From an uncultured Bacteroidota bacterium (GTDB taxonomy: Bacteria > Bacteroidota > Bacteroidia > Bacteroidales > VadinHA17), in NCBI GenBank assembly GCA_937864815.1, contig CALMJY010000019.1, positions 1 through 52,808 of the forward strand: a DNA stretch of 52,808 nt, written 5' to 3'. The notes beneath the pieces are model-generated. The model worked only from the letters and a program-made list of their open reading frames with translations. It made no database searches and was not told where the DNA came from. This document shows, one piece after another, positions 26,510 through 38,107 of this stretch. The position numbers and the translations under genes are program-made. Each line of letters opens with the position of its first letter. Position 1 is the first letter of the stretch.

Positions 26510-27646
26510 ATGCAGGAGTCCGTAAACAGAATAAGCAAACGAGATTTTATCAGAAGATCTCTTGCACTTTCCGCCGGTGTGATATGCTTCCCCTGTGAAA
26601 AAATTATTAATGCTGAATCAACAGATCAGAGCAGCATTTACAAAAGGCTGGCAATGTACCAGGAGGAAACTGCCCGTGGAATTATGTGCAGAGTATGTCC
26701 AAATGAATGTGTATTAAAGGAAGGTGAACTCAGCAAGTGCAATAACAGAAAAGTACATAATTCAAAACTATACACCCTGGCATATGGAAATCCCTGCTCT
26801 GTTAACATTGATCCGGTTGAAAAAAAGCCGCTTTATCACTTTTTTCCAGGATCAAGAGCTTATTCAATAGCCACTGCAGGTTGTAACCTTGTTTGTCTCA
26901 ACTGTCAGAACTGGACTATATCACAGACCAGTCCGGATAAAACAAGGAATTATAATCTTCCTCCCGAAGATGTAGTCTCTGATTGTATAAACAATAACTG
27001 TAAATCAATAGCTTACACGTATTCAGAACCGGTTACCTTTTACGAATATGTATATGAAACGGCCCGTATTGCCAGAAAGTCAGGTGTCAAAAACATAATG
27101 AAATCTAACGGGTACATTAATACTGAACCACTCAGGAATCTCTGTTCTGTAATTGATGCAGCCAATATTGACCTTAAGGCATTCACTGAAAGTACTTACC
27201 TCAAACTCACGGGCGGAAAACTGCAACCTGTACTCGATTCACTTAAAGTTTATCTCGAAATGGGTGTTTGGCTTGAAATTACAAATCTTGTTGTTCCTAC
27301 CTGGAGTGATAATCTTAAAGAAATAAGAGATATGTGCCGTTGGCTTAATAATAATGGGTTCAGCAAAACTCCCCTGCATCTCAGCAGGTTTTATCCTTTA
27401 CACAAACTTGAACAATTACCTCCCACACCTGTTGAAACACTTAATGAAGCTGCAAGGATTGCCAAAGAAGAAGGAATCAGATACGTATATACAGGAAATG
27501 TACCAGGAAATGAATTATCAAATACAATTTGCCCTGAATGCAAAACCATTCTTGTCATCAGAAATGGATTCAGGGTAACATCAAATACGATCAGGGGCGG
27601 AAAGTGCAGTAATTGCTCAAAGCCGGTTGAAGGGATATGGAATTAG
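26510..27646 (+). CDS. AmmeMemoRadiSam radical SAM enzyme with Tat-like leader
   Basis: A 378-residue radical SAM protein. The cluster motif C125-x3-C129-x2-C132 (AGCNLVCLNCQNW) should bind [4Fe-4S] and SAM. Upstream are four cysteines (C60, C63, C67, C77 in MCRVCPNECVLKEGELSKC), and the C-terminus has a CPEC...CSNC zinc-ribbon-like pair. It matches the PflA-like proteins that accompany MEMO and AMMECR1. The N-terminus SKRDFIRRSLALSAGVICF resembles a twin-arginine signal (KR form) or a lipoprotein/anchor leader, odd for an enzyme that needs low-potential electrons. Third gene of the locus, 34 bases after the membrane protein. Confidence 0.88.
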   Translation: MQESVNRISKRDFIRRSLALSAGVICFPCEKIINAESTDQSSIYKRLAMYQEETARGIMCRVCPNECVLKEGELSKCNNRKVHNSKLYTLAYGNPCSVNIDPVEKKPLYHFFPGSRAYSIATAGCNLVCLNCQNWTISQTSPDKTRNYNLPPEDVVSDCINNNCKSIAYTYSEPVTFYEYVYETARIARKSGVKNIMKSNGYINTEPLRNLCSVIDAANIDLKAFTESTYLKLTGGKLQPVLDSLKVYLEMGVWLEITNLVVPTWSDNLKEIRDMCRWLNNNGFSKTPLHLSRFYPLHKLEQLPPTPVETLNEAARIAKEEGIRYVYTGNVPGNELSNTICPECKTILVIRNGFRVTSNTIRGGKCSNCSKPVEGIWN

Positions 27647-27674
27647 CCCCAGTTATCAATTGAAATATCAGTGA

Positions 27675-29690
<2,016 letters not shown>

Positions 29691-29723
29691 TTCCTGCAAA
29701 AGATTATTTTAACAAAAAAAAGT

Positions 29724-29732
29724 TAGGTTTGC
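29724..29732 (+). promoter_or_regulatory. Promoter -7 element, near-leaderless, before the DUF6913-like gene
   Basis: TAGGTTTGC matches the consensus and its conserved G (29731) is five bases before ATG 29736, the same geometry as at truA. A leader of zero or one base is predicted. Confidence 0.5.
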
Positions 29733-29735
29733 AAT

Positions 29736-30281
29736 ATGGATTTATTCCGAAATATCAGACTCAGGGTCGGTAATACAATACTCAGAAAAAGGGTAGCAAG
29801 GACCAGCAGGAAAATGGAATACAGGAATTTCATCGATGTCAGAAGCATTTGTGTTGTATGGAATGCCTCTAAGCATGAAGATTTTAATACACTGGCCCGG
29901 TTTCATCAAAAAATGCAGGAACGGAATATTGAGATAAAAATAATCGGATATTATGGTGGCAAGCATTTACCTGATCAGTATACTGCGATCAGGTATCTTA
30001 CATTTATCAGAAAATCAGAGACAAATTTATTTTATATTCCTGAATCATCTGAAATTCAAGAATTTACTAATCGTAAATTTGACATACTTATAGATATAAA
30101 CTTTGAAAAGATCTTTCCACTTTTGTATATTACCAAACTTTCAAAAGCTTCATTAAAAGTAGGAATATTTGAACCGGAAGCTGATACACCATTTGACATT
30201 ATGATGGAAATAAAGAATCCTGTTCAACTTGATGAATACTTAAAGCAGGTAATTCAATATCTTGAAATGATTAAAAACTGA
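29736..30281 (+). CDS. Uncharacterised Bacteroidota protein (DUF6913-like)
   Basis: A 181-residue soluble protein without signal or helices. The N-terminus is strongly basic (LRKRVARTSRKMEYRNF), then alternating strands and helices (SICVVWNASKHEDFNTLARF, IEIKIIGYYGGKH, FDILIDINFEKIFPLLYI, LKVGIFEPEADTPFDIMMEI), a Rossmann-like alpha/beta pattern. It resembles the DUF6913 family known from Bacteroidota, function unknown. It lies 15 bases before dapA and probably shares its mRNA. Confidence 0.7.
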   Translation: MDLFRNIRLRVGNTILRKRVARTSRKMEYRNFIDVRSICVVWNASKHEDFNTLARFHQKMQERNIEIKIIGYYGGKHLPDQYTAIRYLTFIRKSETNLFYIPESSEIQEFTNRKFDILIDINFEKIFPLLYITKLSKASLKVGIFEPEADTPFDIMMEIKNPVQLDEYLKQVIQYLEMIKN

Positions 30282-30296
30282 TAAACTCAACATACG

Positions 30297-31184
30297 ATGA
30301 AGAAAATTAGAGGAACCGGGGTTGCAATTGTGACACCATTCAAAAATGACCTGAGTGTTGATTTCGCTGCATTGGGCAGAGTTGTCAAACATGTAATTGA
30401 TGGCGGAGTCAATTATATCGTAGCATTAGGTACTACTGGTGAATCGGTTACTATTACAAAAGATGAGAAGAAGGCAATTGTCTCCTATGTTGCTGAAGCA
30501 ATTGACGGTCGTGTACCCCTGATTGTAGGTATTGGCGGTAACAATACCCAGGAGGTGATCAATTCATTAAGGCAGATGAAACTTACAGGGGTTGATGGGA
30601 TTTTATCAGTGGCACCATATTATAATAAACCCACCCAAAGAGGCCTGTTCCAGCATTTCAAAGAGATTGCAGCCAGCAGTACACTTCCAATTATTATATA
30701 CAATGTCCCCGGCAGAACTTCATGTAACATTACTGCAGAAACATGTATCGAACTGGCGAACGAATGCGAAAATATTGTTGCAGTCAAGGAGGCATCAGGC
30801 GATATGACTCAGATTATGAAAATAATAAAAGGCAAGCCTGAGCATTTTGCAGTAATATCGGGCGATGATATGCTTACAATTCCTATTATTGCAGCGGGCG
30901 GAATTGGAGTTATTTCAGTCCTCGCAAATGCATTTCCTGCACAATGCAATGAAATAGTAACAAATGCACTTAAGACCAATTTTAAAATTGCAAGGGAGAC
31001 TCACTTCCGTTTCCTGGAGATGATAGAATTACTGTTCACAGAGGGTAATCCTGCCGGTGTAAAGGCTATGATGAATACAATGAACCTTTGTCATAATACT
31101 GTCAGATTACCGCTGGTACCTGTAAGCCGTTCAACTTATTCCAGGATACAGAAAGCAATTGAGGAAGTCAGCAAAAAACACTAG
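30297..31184 (+). CDS. dapA: 4-hydroxy-tetrahydrodipicolinate synthase
   Basis: A 295-residue class I aldolase joining pyruvate and aspartate semialdehyde in the lysine/diaminopimelate pathway. The Schiff-base lysine is K164 (VAVKEASGD), Y135 is in IIYNVPGRT, and the GTTGES pocket spans 45-50. VAPYYNKPTQRGLFQHF is typical. Full length. It converges with secA, with only eight bases between the stops and no terminator visible. Confidence 0.97.
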   Translation: MKKIRGTGVAIVTPFKNDLSVDFAALGRVVKHVIDGGVNYIVALGTTGESVTITKDEKKAIVSYVAEAIDGRVPLIVGIGGNNTQEVINSLRQMKLTGVDGILSVAPYYNKPTQRGLFQHFKEIAASSTLPIIIYNVPGRTSCNITAETCIELANECENIVAVKEASGDMTQIMKIIKGKPEHFAVISGDDMLTIPIIAAGGIGVISVLANAFPAQCNEIVTNALKTNFKIARETHFRFLEMIELLFTEGNPAGVKAMMNTMNLCHNTVRLPLVPVSRSTYSRIQKAIEEVSKKH

Positions 31185-31192
31185 TTTGATTC

Positions 31193-34100
31193 TCAGTCCG
31201 GTGCACCCGGCTGATGCTGCAGTCCGTGGCAGTTCTTGTATTTTTTCCCGCTGCCACAGGGACAGGGATCATTCCTTCCCACTTTCTTCTCCACTCTGAC
31301 AGGTTCAGTTCTGGGGGTCCTTTCAGGGGCACCTCCTCCTGTACTGCTGTATTGTGAAAAATCACTTTTGGAAGCCCGCAGGTTACTCATATCAACCTGA
31401 CGCTTTCTCTGTGCTTCGCGCACCTGATCCGGATCCTGTGTGGGTATATGACCTTTCATCAGAATGCTTACAACATCCTTGTTGACTTTTACAAGCATTG
31501 TCTTGAAAAGATCAAATGATTCAAACTTATAAATCAGAAGCGGGTCTTTCTGTTCATATGTAGCATTCTGAACAGACTGCTTAAGGTCGTCCATTTCTCT
31601 TAGGTGTTCCTTCCATGCATCGTCAATAGTAGCCAATACGGCAGTTTTTTCATATGACCTGGCAAGTTCCCTCCCCTCCGATTCAGCTGTTGCTTTAAGA
31701 TTTGTAACAACCTGGAATACTTTTACACCGTCGGTAATGGGAACAACAACGTTTTCGTACTGGTGAGACATTCTGTCATAAACATCCTTAAGAACCGGGT
31801 ACGCCTGGGCTGATATTGACTCTGCCTTCCTCTTATAAGTATCAAGAACCTTAACATATACTTTTTCTGTAACCTCTGCTGCACCTGATTTTCTGAATTC
31901 ATTATCACGAACAGGTGAATCCATGGAAAACGATCTGATAAGATCAAAGTCAAATCCTTCAAAGTCACCGATCCCGTGATATGTATCAACCAGGTTCTCT
32001 GTAACGTCGTACATCATGTTTGCAATATCCACACTGAGTCTTTCACCAAGGAGTGCATGCCTGCGCTTACGGTAAATTACCTCTCTCTGGGAATTCATAA
32101 CATCATCATACTCAAGGAGTCGTTTTCTGATACCAAAATTGTTTTCTTCGACTTTTTTCTGTGCGCGTTCGATAGATTTTGTAATCATTGAGTGCTGAAT
32201 CATCTCACCATCCTTTAGCCCCAGCTTATCCATAATACCAGCAATCCTTTCCGATCCGAACAGTCTCATAAGTTCATCCTCAAGTGAAACGAAGAACTGT
32301 GATGACCCTGGATCACCCTGTCTTCCTGACCTTCCTCTCAGCTGCCTGTCGACCCTTCTGGATTCATGTCGTTCTGTACCTATTATAGCTAGACCACCGG
32401 CTTTCTTAACCTCCTCGGTAAGTTTGATATCTGTTCCCCTGCCTGCCATGTTTGTAGCAATCGTAATTGTACCGGGTTTCCCAGCTTCAGCTACGATTTC
32501 AGCTTCCCTCTGGTGCAGTTTTGCATTAAGAACATTATGTTTTAATCCCTTCATTTTAAGCATCCTGCTGAGAAGTTCAGATATTTCAACAGATGTTGTA
32601 CCTACCAGTACAGGTCTTCCCTGCCTGTGCATTTCACTTATTTCATCTATTACAGCATTATATTTCTCGCGCTTGGTTTTGTAGACAAGGTCTTCCCTAT
32701 CATTTCGGATTACCGGCTTATTAGTCGGGATAACAACCACATCAAGCTTGTAGATATTCCATAGTTCCCCGGCTTCAGTTTCAGCTGTACCAGTCATCCC
32801 GGCAAGTTTATGGTACATCCTGAAATAATTCTGGAGTGTAATAGTGGCATAAGTCTGAGTTGCAGCCTCAACTTTGACATTCTCCTTGGCTTCAATTGCC
32901 TGATGCAATCCATCTGAATACCTTCTGCCTTCAAGTATCCTGCCCGTTTGTTCATCAACAATTTTTACCTTGTTATCCATAACAACGTACTCAGTATCCT
33001 TATCGAAGAGTGTCCATGCCTTCAGAAGCTGAGTCATTGTATGTACGCGTTCAGATTTCACAGAAAAATCCTGAAGAAGTTCATCTTTTGCCAGAAGCTT
33101 TTCCTTATCCCCCAGACCTGACTTTTCGATGTCAGCAATCTTCGAACCTACATCAGGAAGAATAAAAAAGCTTGCATCCTCTACTGATGTTGAAATAAGA
33201 TCAAGCCCTTTCTCTGTAAGCTCAATGGAATTGGCCTTTTCATCGATAATAAAGTAGAGCTCATCAGTGACCTTGGGCATCTCTTTACTATTATTCTGCA
33301 TGTAGAAATTTTCAGTTTTCAAAAGAAGAGACTTGTTTCCCTCCTCACTTAAAAACTTTATAAGGGCATTATTCTTTGGCAGTCCCTTATATGCCCGCAG
33401 GAGCAGCAGACCGCCCTCTTCAGTTTTATTTTCGGCAATTAATTTTTTAGTGTCAGCAAGTATCTGAGTAACAAGCCTTTTTTGTGCATTTACAAGCTTA
33501 TCAACTTTTGGCTTAAGTTCATCAAACTGGGATGTATCACTTTTTGCAGTTGGTCCGGATATAATAAGAGGTGTCCTGGCATCATCTATGAGCACTGAGT
33601 CAACCTCATCAACAATTGCATAATGATGTTTGCGCTGAACAAGGTCTTCAGGATTAATAGCCATATTGTCCCTAAGGTAGTCAAATCCGAACTCGTTATT
33701 GGTTCCAAAGGTGATATCTGCATTGTATGCCTTTCTCCTCTCAGGTGAATTTGGCTGATGTTTGTCAATACAATCGACTGAAAGGCCATGGAATTCATAA
33801 ATCGGGCCCATCCATTCTGAGTCTCTTTTTGAAAGGTAATCGTTAACTGTGACAATATGGACTCCCCTTCCGGCCAGGGCATTAAGGAATACCGGTAATG
33901 TGGCTACAACTGTCTTTCCTTCCCCAGTTCCCATTTCTGCTATCTTTCCCTTATGGAGCGCAACACCTCCAATAAGCTGAACATCGTAGTGCACCATATC
34001 CCAGGTGATCTCATTTCCTCCGGCAATCCATTTATTTTTCCAGATAGCCTTATTTCCCTCAATTGTAATGCTTTCACGTGTGGCTGCCAGATCCCTGTCA

Positions 34101-34507
34101 TATTGCCTTGCAGTAACCTCAAGTACTTTATTTTCCTTGAAACGCCTTGCAGTCTCCTTTACAATAGCAAAACCCCTTGGTACAAGCTGATCCAGAGCAA
34201 CTTCAAGCTTTTCATTTATCAGTTTTTCAATTTTGTCGATCGTGTTATAAATCTCCTCCTTTATATTAATGTCTTCCTCTGCCTCTGCTTTTTCCCTGAG
34301 TAATTTTATTTCGTTCTCATCACCCTCAATTTTGCTATTAATTTCAGCTTTCAGATCAGCTGTAAGGTCTCTGAGATTATCATTGGAAAGAGACTGTAAT
34401 TTCTGATACTCTGCATGAATTTTCTCAATATAGGGATTTATCTCCTTAAGGTCTCGTTCATATTTATTCCCGATAAAAAGTCCCAGTACACTATTTATAA
34501 TGCTCAT
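31193..34507 (-). CDS. secA: Preprotein translocase ATPase SecA
   Basis: A 1104-residue motor that drives unfolded proteins through SecYEG. The first nucleotide-binding fold has [11 protein letters not shown] and the [19 protein letters not shown] box. [18 protein letters not shown] and the second fold with [11 protein letters not shown] and [14 protein letters not shown] follow. The C-terminus carries the zinc/SecB-binding tail [16 protein letters not shown]. It is longer than E. coli SecA because of insertions, including around residues 330-470, as is usual in Bacteroidota. It has its own promoter although it follows the metalloprotease gene on the same strand. Confidence 0.97.
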   Translation of the reverse strand: MSIINSVLGLFIGNKYERDLKEINPYIEKIHAEYQKLQSLSNDNLRDLTADLKAEINSKIEGDENEIKLLREKAEAEEDINIKEEIYNTIDKIEKLINEKLEVALDQLVPRGFAIVKETARRFKENKVLEVTARQYDRDLAATRESITIEGNKAIWKNKWIAGGNEITWDMVHYDVQLIGGVALHKGKIAEMGTGEGKTVVATLPVFLNALAGRGVHIVTVNDYLSKRDSEWMGPIYEFHGLSVDCIDKHQPNSPERRKAYNADITFGTNNEFGFDYLRDNMAINPEDLVQRKHHYAIVDEVDSVLIDDARTPLIISGPTAKSDTSQFDELKPKVDKLVNAQKRLVTQILADTKKLIAENKTEEGGLLLLRAYKGLPKNNALIKFLSEEGNKSLLLKTENFYMQNNSKEMPKVTDELYFIIDEKANSIELTEKGLDLISTSVEDASFFILPDVGSKIADIEKSGLGDKEKLLAKDELLQDFSVKSERVHTMTQLLKAWTLFDKDTEYVVMDNKVKIVDEQTGRILEGRRYSDGLHQAIEAKENVKVEAATQTYATITLQNYFRMYHKLAGMTGTAETEAGELWNIYKLDVVVIPTNKPVIRNDREDLVYKTKREKYNAVIDEISEMHRQGRPVLVGTTSVEISELLSRMLKMKGLKHNVLNAKLHQREAEIVAEAGKPGTITIATNMAGRGTDIKLTEEVKKAGGLAIIGTERHESRRVDRQLRGRSGRQGDPGSSQFFVSLEDELMRLFGSERIAGIMDKLGLKDGEMIQHSMITKSIERAQKKVEENNFGIRKRLLEYDDVMNSQREVIYRKRRHALLGERLSVDIANMMYDVTENLVDTYHGIGDFEGFDFDLIRSFSMDSPVRDNEFRKSGAAEVTEKVYVKVLDTYKRKAESISAQAYPVLKDVYDRMSHQYENVVVPITDGVKVFQVVTNLKATAESEGRELARSYEKTAVLATIDDAWKEHLREMDDLKQSVQNATYEQKDPLLIYKFESFDLFKTMLVKVNKDVVSILMKGHIPTQDPDQVREAQRKRQVDMSNLRASKSDFSQYSSTGGGAPERTPRTEPVRVEKKVGRNDPCPCGSGKKYKNCHGLQHQPGAPD

Positions 34508-34541
34508 TTTATGCTGTTTTACGATTTTTTCAAAATTTCAG

Positions 34542-34549
34542 CAAAATTA
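34542..34549 (-). promoter_or_regulatory. Promoter -7 element of secA
   Basis: Minus strand TAATTTTG followed by C, a full TAnnTTTGC match, 34 bases before the secA ATG; the predicted leader is about 29 bases. Confidence 0.55.
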
Positions 34550-34629
34550 GCTTTATTTTCCAAAATAGAATTGGAAATAGCCTAATATCTTTCCTGAATG
34601 GTTTAAATGAATGCTTTGACTGGCTTTCC

Positions 34630-37089
34630 TTATTCTATGAGGCTGTATTTAAATGTTCTGATGCCATCTTCCAGATACAAAACAATGATATATAATCCTG
34701 ATGGAGAGCCTGTGATATTGATTATAGTTTCAGTACTTCCGGATGTTATTCCTTTTAAAACCGGCACTCCTGTTGAATTGAATACCTCAAATCTCACTGT
34801 TTCTCCGGTTGAAAGTGATCCACCTGCATCAGATAATTTTATTTGCCCCGTGCCCGGATTTGGGTAAAGCCGTATAGATTCGGTTTGAGTTTTCTCAATT
34901 CCGTCGATCAGAGGATTAATCTTAAGGTCCTGTATTGCCCATCCCCAGCCGTTTGCAAAAGGATCTGAGAAGAGCCGGAACCTGATCAGAAGAGTATCTC
35001 CGGTTTTGAATTTCTCTGATTGAGATAAGTACTCAGTATGGTGTACAAACATTGACTCCTTCGCGACAGCCGTTGAATTCTGATCAACAATCGAACTATT
35101 ATATGTTTTTAACCAGGTTGAATTATATCTTGAATCATATCCATCCCATAGCGGGAACCAGGTTTTACCAAAGTCCTTTGATCCCTCCACAACTACGTAA
35201 TCATAAAATTCCTCTGAACCGAATAATGAACCTTCCTCTCCAGGTTCAACAAGGGCTATATCGTCATATTCTATCAGCAGACCGCTTTTATCCAACTTCA
35301 GTGGATTCCTGAGCATAGCAATAAAATCGAGGCTCTTGTCATTATCATCAGGACTCTCATATGGATGCCCCGTATGGAGACCTGATTTGAGAAATCCTAT
35401 TGGCCTGGTAATTTCGAAACCTGAAAGGAAAAAGTCAGGAGTACTATTTGAAAAATCTGTTGTATAAGAAGATATGACTGGTCCAAAACCTTCGATACTG
35501 ACTGAGTAAAAACCACTGTCGGGACTTACAGAAACATTTGCACTTAATGCAGAATCCCTGGCAATAATCCGGTACCTCAGTGAATCTCCCCCATGCCAGT
35601 TAAGCATTCCGGATGTCAGAATAACTGAATATGCATTCGCCGAATCAGCTTTTAAACCTAAATATGAAGGTGCGTTTTCATTCATCCGGTATTCAACATA
35701 TACTGTATCGATCCCAATATTATCTGACACTTCAGCTACCAGTTTTACCGAATCCTCTGTCTCAAAATAATATTTTGAGGGAGTATGACTGAGAACAGGT
35801 TTAATTGTATCAGTGCCAATGAAAGACTTAAAGCGAAACATCTGATACAGTGATGGCAAATGAAATGATCGTTTGAAAACATCTTCCGCAAAAAAGTAGT
35901 ATTGTAATTCTTTATTATATGAAGGTATTGGTAAAACGACAGAGAATTTGTCATCAGAATTTAAAGAAGTCATATAGAGTGTATCACTGCTTTCAAAGCC
36001 ATCAAATGAAAATACAAGGGCAACTTTGTCCCGATTATAAGTTGAATCAGATTTTATTTCCACCTCCATTTTTACCTGAGATAGAATTTCCTCAGTATCA
36101 CCACCAGGTTCATGGATAATCCTCGTATTTATCCATCCCAGTTCAGATAAAATTGCCTGTGTATAGATGCCGGGATCGTGTATAACCTCCTCTTTGTCTA
36201 AGTAAGGGGTCATAAGGACATTAGTGGTTTCATCGAGATGAGAGATGCTGGAACCGTCATCCCAGGTAGCAGGAGCAAAAATTTTCAATCTGTTTTCACC
36301 AGAAAGATCCTTTAGTACAGGTCCTTTAAAATATAGCTGTTGCCCTGTCAACTCTTTACGCAATGCCATGGTATTGTTACGAAACTTCAAGGTATCTGTC
36401 AGCAATTCACCGCTAAAGTTCTCAATATAAGTGTCATAAATAACCGGAAGTGAACCGAAACCATAAAATCCGGTATTATCGTCAGTATCCATACTGTCGA
36501 AAAATCCTAAACCGTGACACATTTCATGGAGAATGACAGTAACAAGGTCATACTTTCCGCTTCCGGCAGGTACATTACCATCTGTTCCCAGATACCAGTT
36601 GGTTTTATTGTTGAGGGTAATGATAATATCTCCCTGCTGGTCAGAGTTCAGACTCCTTCCGGCAATTTTTTCTGCAAGTGCAACAGGATAAAAAGCAAGG
36701 GGTCTGAAAGCATTTATTGCCCAGCCACCTGCTATTGCGGTTACTGATGAATTTCCCAGTACACCATTTGTCTCTATCGCCTGCCAGTAAGCCAATACTG
36801 TGGTCCTGGTATCTGCAGGCAGTATGGATTCAAGAATTGAGACAGCATATTCAAAAGCAGCTTTAGATTCAGCAGTGAATCCGGAATAATAAACAGTTAT
36901 AGATCCTGTTCCCTTCCCATCCCTGTTTTTAAGAAACTTTCCGGGGGGAGGAATATAGATTCTGTTTGTCTTAGATCCTGCATAACAAACACCGGTAACA
37001 GATTTATTATAAATCAGTTCCTGGGAAAAAAGGGAGCTTTGCAGAAACTGTAAACAGAGAAAAAGATATAATATATATGATTTTCTCAT
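34630..37089 (-). CDS. Secreted metzincin-like metalloprotease with T9SS sorting domain
   Basis: An 819-residue protein with an N-terminal signal peptide (SYILYLFLCLQFLQSSLFSQ). Residues about 30-310 are a peptidase domain with H188-E189-x2-H192-x2-G195-x2-D198 (HEMCHGLGFFD), a metzincin zinc site in which Asp would be the third ligand. A middle region of beta-rich, Ig-like material (about 330-560) precedes a jelly-roll-like part. The C-terminal about 80 residues (SIRLYPNPGTGQIKLSD to the end) are a type A T9SS sorting domain. So it should be exported by Sec, then passed across the outer membrane. Its ATG overlaps the ferritin stop (ATGA). Confidence 0.85.
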   Translation of the reverse strand: MRKSYILYLFLCLQFLQSSLFSQELIYNKSVTGVCYAGSKTNRIYIPPPGKFLKNRDGKGTGSITVYYSGFTAESKAAFEYAVSILESILPADTRTTVLAYWQAIETNGVLGNSSVTAIAGGWAINAFRPLAFYPVALAEKIAGRSLNSDQQGDIIITLNNKTNWYLGTDGNVPAGSGKYDLVTVILHEMCHGLGFFDSMDTDDNTGFYGFGSLPVIYDTYIENFSGELLTDTLKFRNNTMALRKELTGQQLYFKGPVLKDLSGENRLKIFAPATWDDGSSISHLDETTNVLMTPYLDKEEVIHDPGIYTQAILSELGWINTRIIHEPGGDTEEILSQVKMEVEIKSDSTYNRDKVALVFSFDGFESSDTLYMTSLNSDDKFSVVLPIPSYNKELQYYFFAEDVFKRSFHLPSLYQMFRFKSFIGTDTIKPVLSHTPSKYYFETEDSVKLVAEVSDNIGIDTVYVEYRMNENAPSYLGLKADSANAYSVILTSGMLNWHGGDSLRYRIIARDSALSANVSVSPDSGFYSVSIEGFGPVISSYTTDFSNSTPDFFLSGFEITRPIGFLKSGLHTGHPYESPDDNDKSLDFIAMLRNPLKLDKSGLLIEYDDIALVEPGEEGSLFGSEEFYDYVVVEGSKDFGKTWFPLWDGYDSRYNSTWLKTYNSSIVDQNSTAVAKESMFVHHTEYLSQSEKFKTGDTLLIRFRLFSDPFANGWGWAIQDLKINPLIDGIEKTQTESIRLYPNPGTGQIKLSDAGGSLSTGETVRFEVFNSTGVPVLKGITSGSTETIINITGSPSGLYIIVLYLEDGIRTFKYSLIE

Positions 37090-37598
37090 TTAGCAGCCTG
37101 TGAATCTGCAGCCGGAGCACGCAAACTCATAATATCCCTGTCAAACTGATACATATTAACTTTCCCGACAAGCTTTACCTTATCAATAATAGCCCTTACA
37201 GATGCTTCCTCCTCAAGCTGTTCCGTAACGAACCACTGCAGGAAACTGTGAGTATTAAAGTCTTTCTCATCAAGCGACAGGGAAACGATTTCATTAATAC
37301 TAGCAGTTACGAATTCTTCATGTTTAAGAACTTCACTGAAAACATGTTCAACACTTTTGTAATCAGATACCGGCTTTTTTATGGCTGGCATAAATGCCTT
37401 ACCTCCTCTTTCATTAATATACTTAATGAATTTCAGCATATGAAGTTTTTCTTCTTCTGCCTGCGCATATAGCCAGCCGGCTATGCCCGCAAACCCGTTT
37501 GTTTCAGCCCATATAGCCATTGCAAGGTAAAGGTTAGATGAAAAAGCTTCTCTTTCAACCTGACGATTACAGATATCTTCAATTTTCTTCTTTAACAT
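37086..37598 (-). CDS. ftnA: Ferritin, FtnA-type
   Basis: A 170-residue four-helix iron-storage protein. The ferroxidase ligands of bacterial FtnA are visible at E17, E50 and H53 (AEEEKLHM) and E94, with a Q/E pair in TEQLEEE near residues 126-130. It oxidises Fe(II) and stores it as a mineral core in a 24-mer. It sits 37 bases after the response regulator gene and overlaps the metalloprotease start by four bases, so translational coupling is likely. Confidence 0.93.
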   Translation of the reverse strand: MLKKKIEDICNRQVEREAFSSNLYLAMAIWAETNGFAGIAGWLYAQAEEEKLHMLKFIKYINERGGKAFMPAIKKPVSDYKSVEHVFSEVLKHEEFVTASINEIVSLSLDEKDFNTHSFLQWFVTEQLEEEASVRAIIDKVKLVGKVNMYQFDRDIMSLRAPAADSQAAK

Positions 37599-37635
37599 AC
37601 TCTTCTAGTGTTAATTTATATATAAAACAATCATT

Positions 37636-38016
37636 TCAATTATCTTGTTCAGGAGCAAGCAACTCCTCTATTTTAGAAATAAGATCATTTATTGAAAAGG
37701 GTTTTGATAAAACTGCATGAGCTCCAAGTGCTTTGGCCAGATTCAGGTATCCGCCAGGACCTGCTTTCCCGCCTCCTGATATTGCAATTATTCTTAGAGA
37801 AGGTTTAAGTTCTTTCAGTTTCATAATTACCTTAAGGCCATCTTCTTCCGGCATAATTAAATCAGTTACAACAAGATCAGTCATCGATGGTTTAAAATGT
37901 GATAATGCCTCTTTACCGTTAGCAGCCTCTAAAACTGTGTATTTTCTTCGTATAAGAGAAGTCTTTATCATCTCCCTCAATTCCGACTCGTCCTCAATTA
38001 TGAGAACTCTGGCCAT
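37636..38016 (-). CDS. Single-domain response regulator
   Basis: A 126-residue receiver domain with no output domain. The acidic pocket is IIEDE (residues 7-10), the phosphoacceptor D52 in VVTDLIMPEEDG, and the conserved Lys in VLSKPFS. The ORF track starts at TTG 38037; ATG 38016 (MARVLII) is the correct family start. It lies 91 bases after the histidine kinase gene, has its own promoter box, and is the obvious phosphorylation partner because the kinase's own receiver is degenerate. Downstream target unknown; ferritin follows. Confidence 0.9.
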   Translation of the reverse strand: MARVLIIEDESELREMIKTSLIRRKYTVLEAANGKEALSHFKPSMTDLVVTDLIMPEEDGLKVIMKLKELKPSLRIIAISGGGKAGPGGYLNLAKALGAHAVLSKPFSINDLISKIEELLAPEQDN

Positions 38017-38082
38017 ACTTGCTGTTATATCTGGCAATTCTCTGAATTATTAGTTTATTGAACTTTAGTTTATTTTAAAATG

Positions 38083-38090
38083 CAAAATTA
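38083..38090 (-). promoter_or_regulatory. Promoter -7 element of the response regulator gene
   Basis: Minus strand TAATTTTG then C, 66 bases before ATG 38016. It suggests that the regulator and probably ferritin can be transcribed apart from the kinase. Confidence 0.5.
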
Positions 38091-38107
38091 ACACTAAATA
38101 ATCATTT

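Noticed and set aside
34607-34867. Plus-strand 86-residue ORF near the metalloprotease end
   Set aside because: It is antisense to the T9SS sorting domain, which is clearly real.
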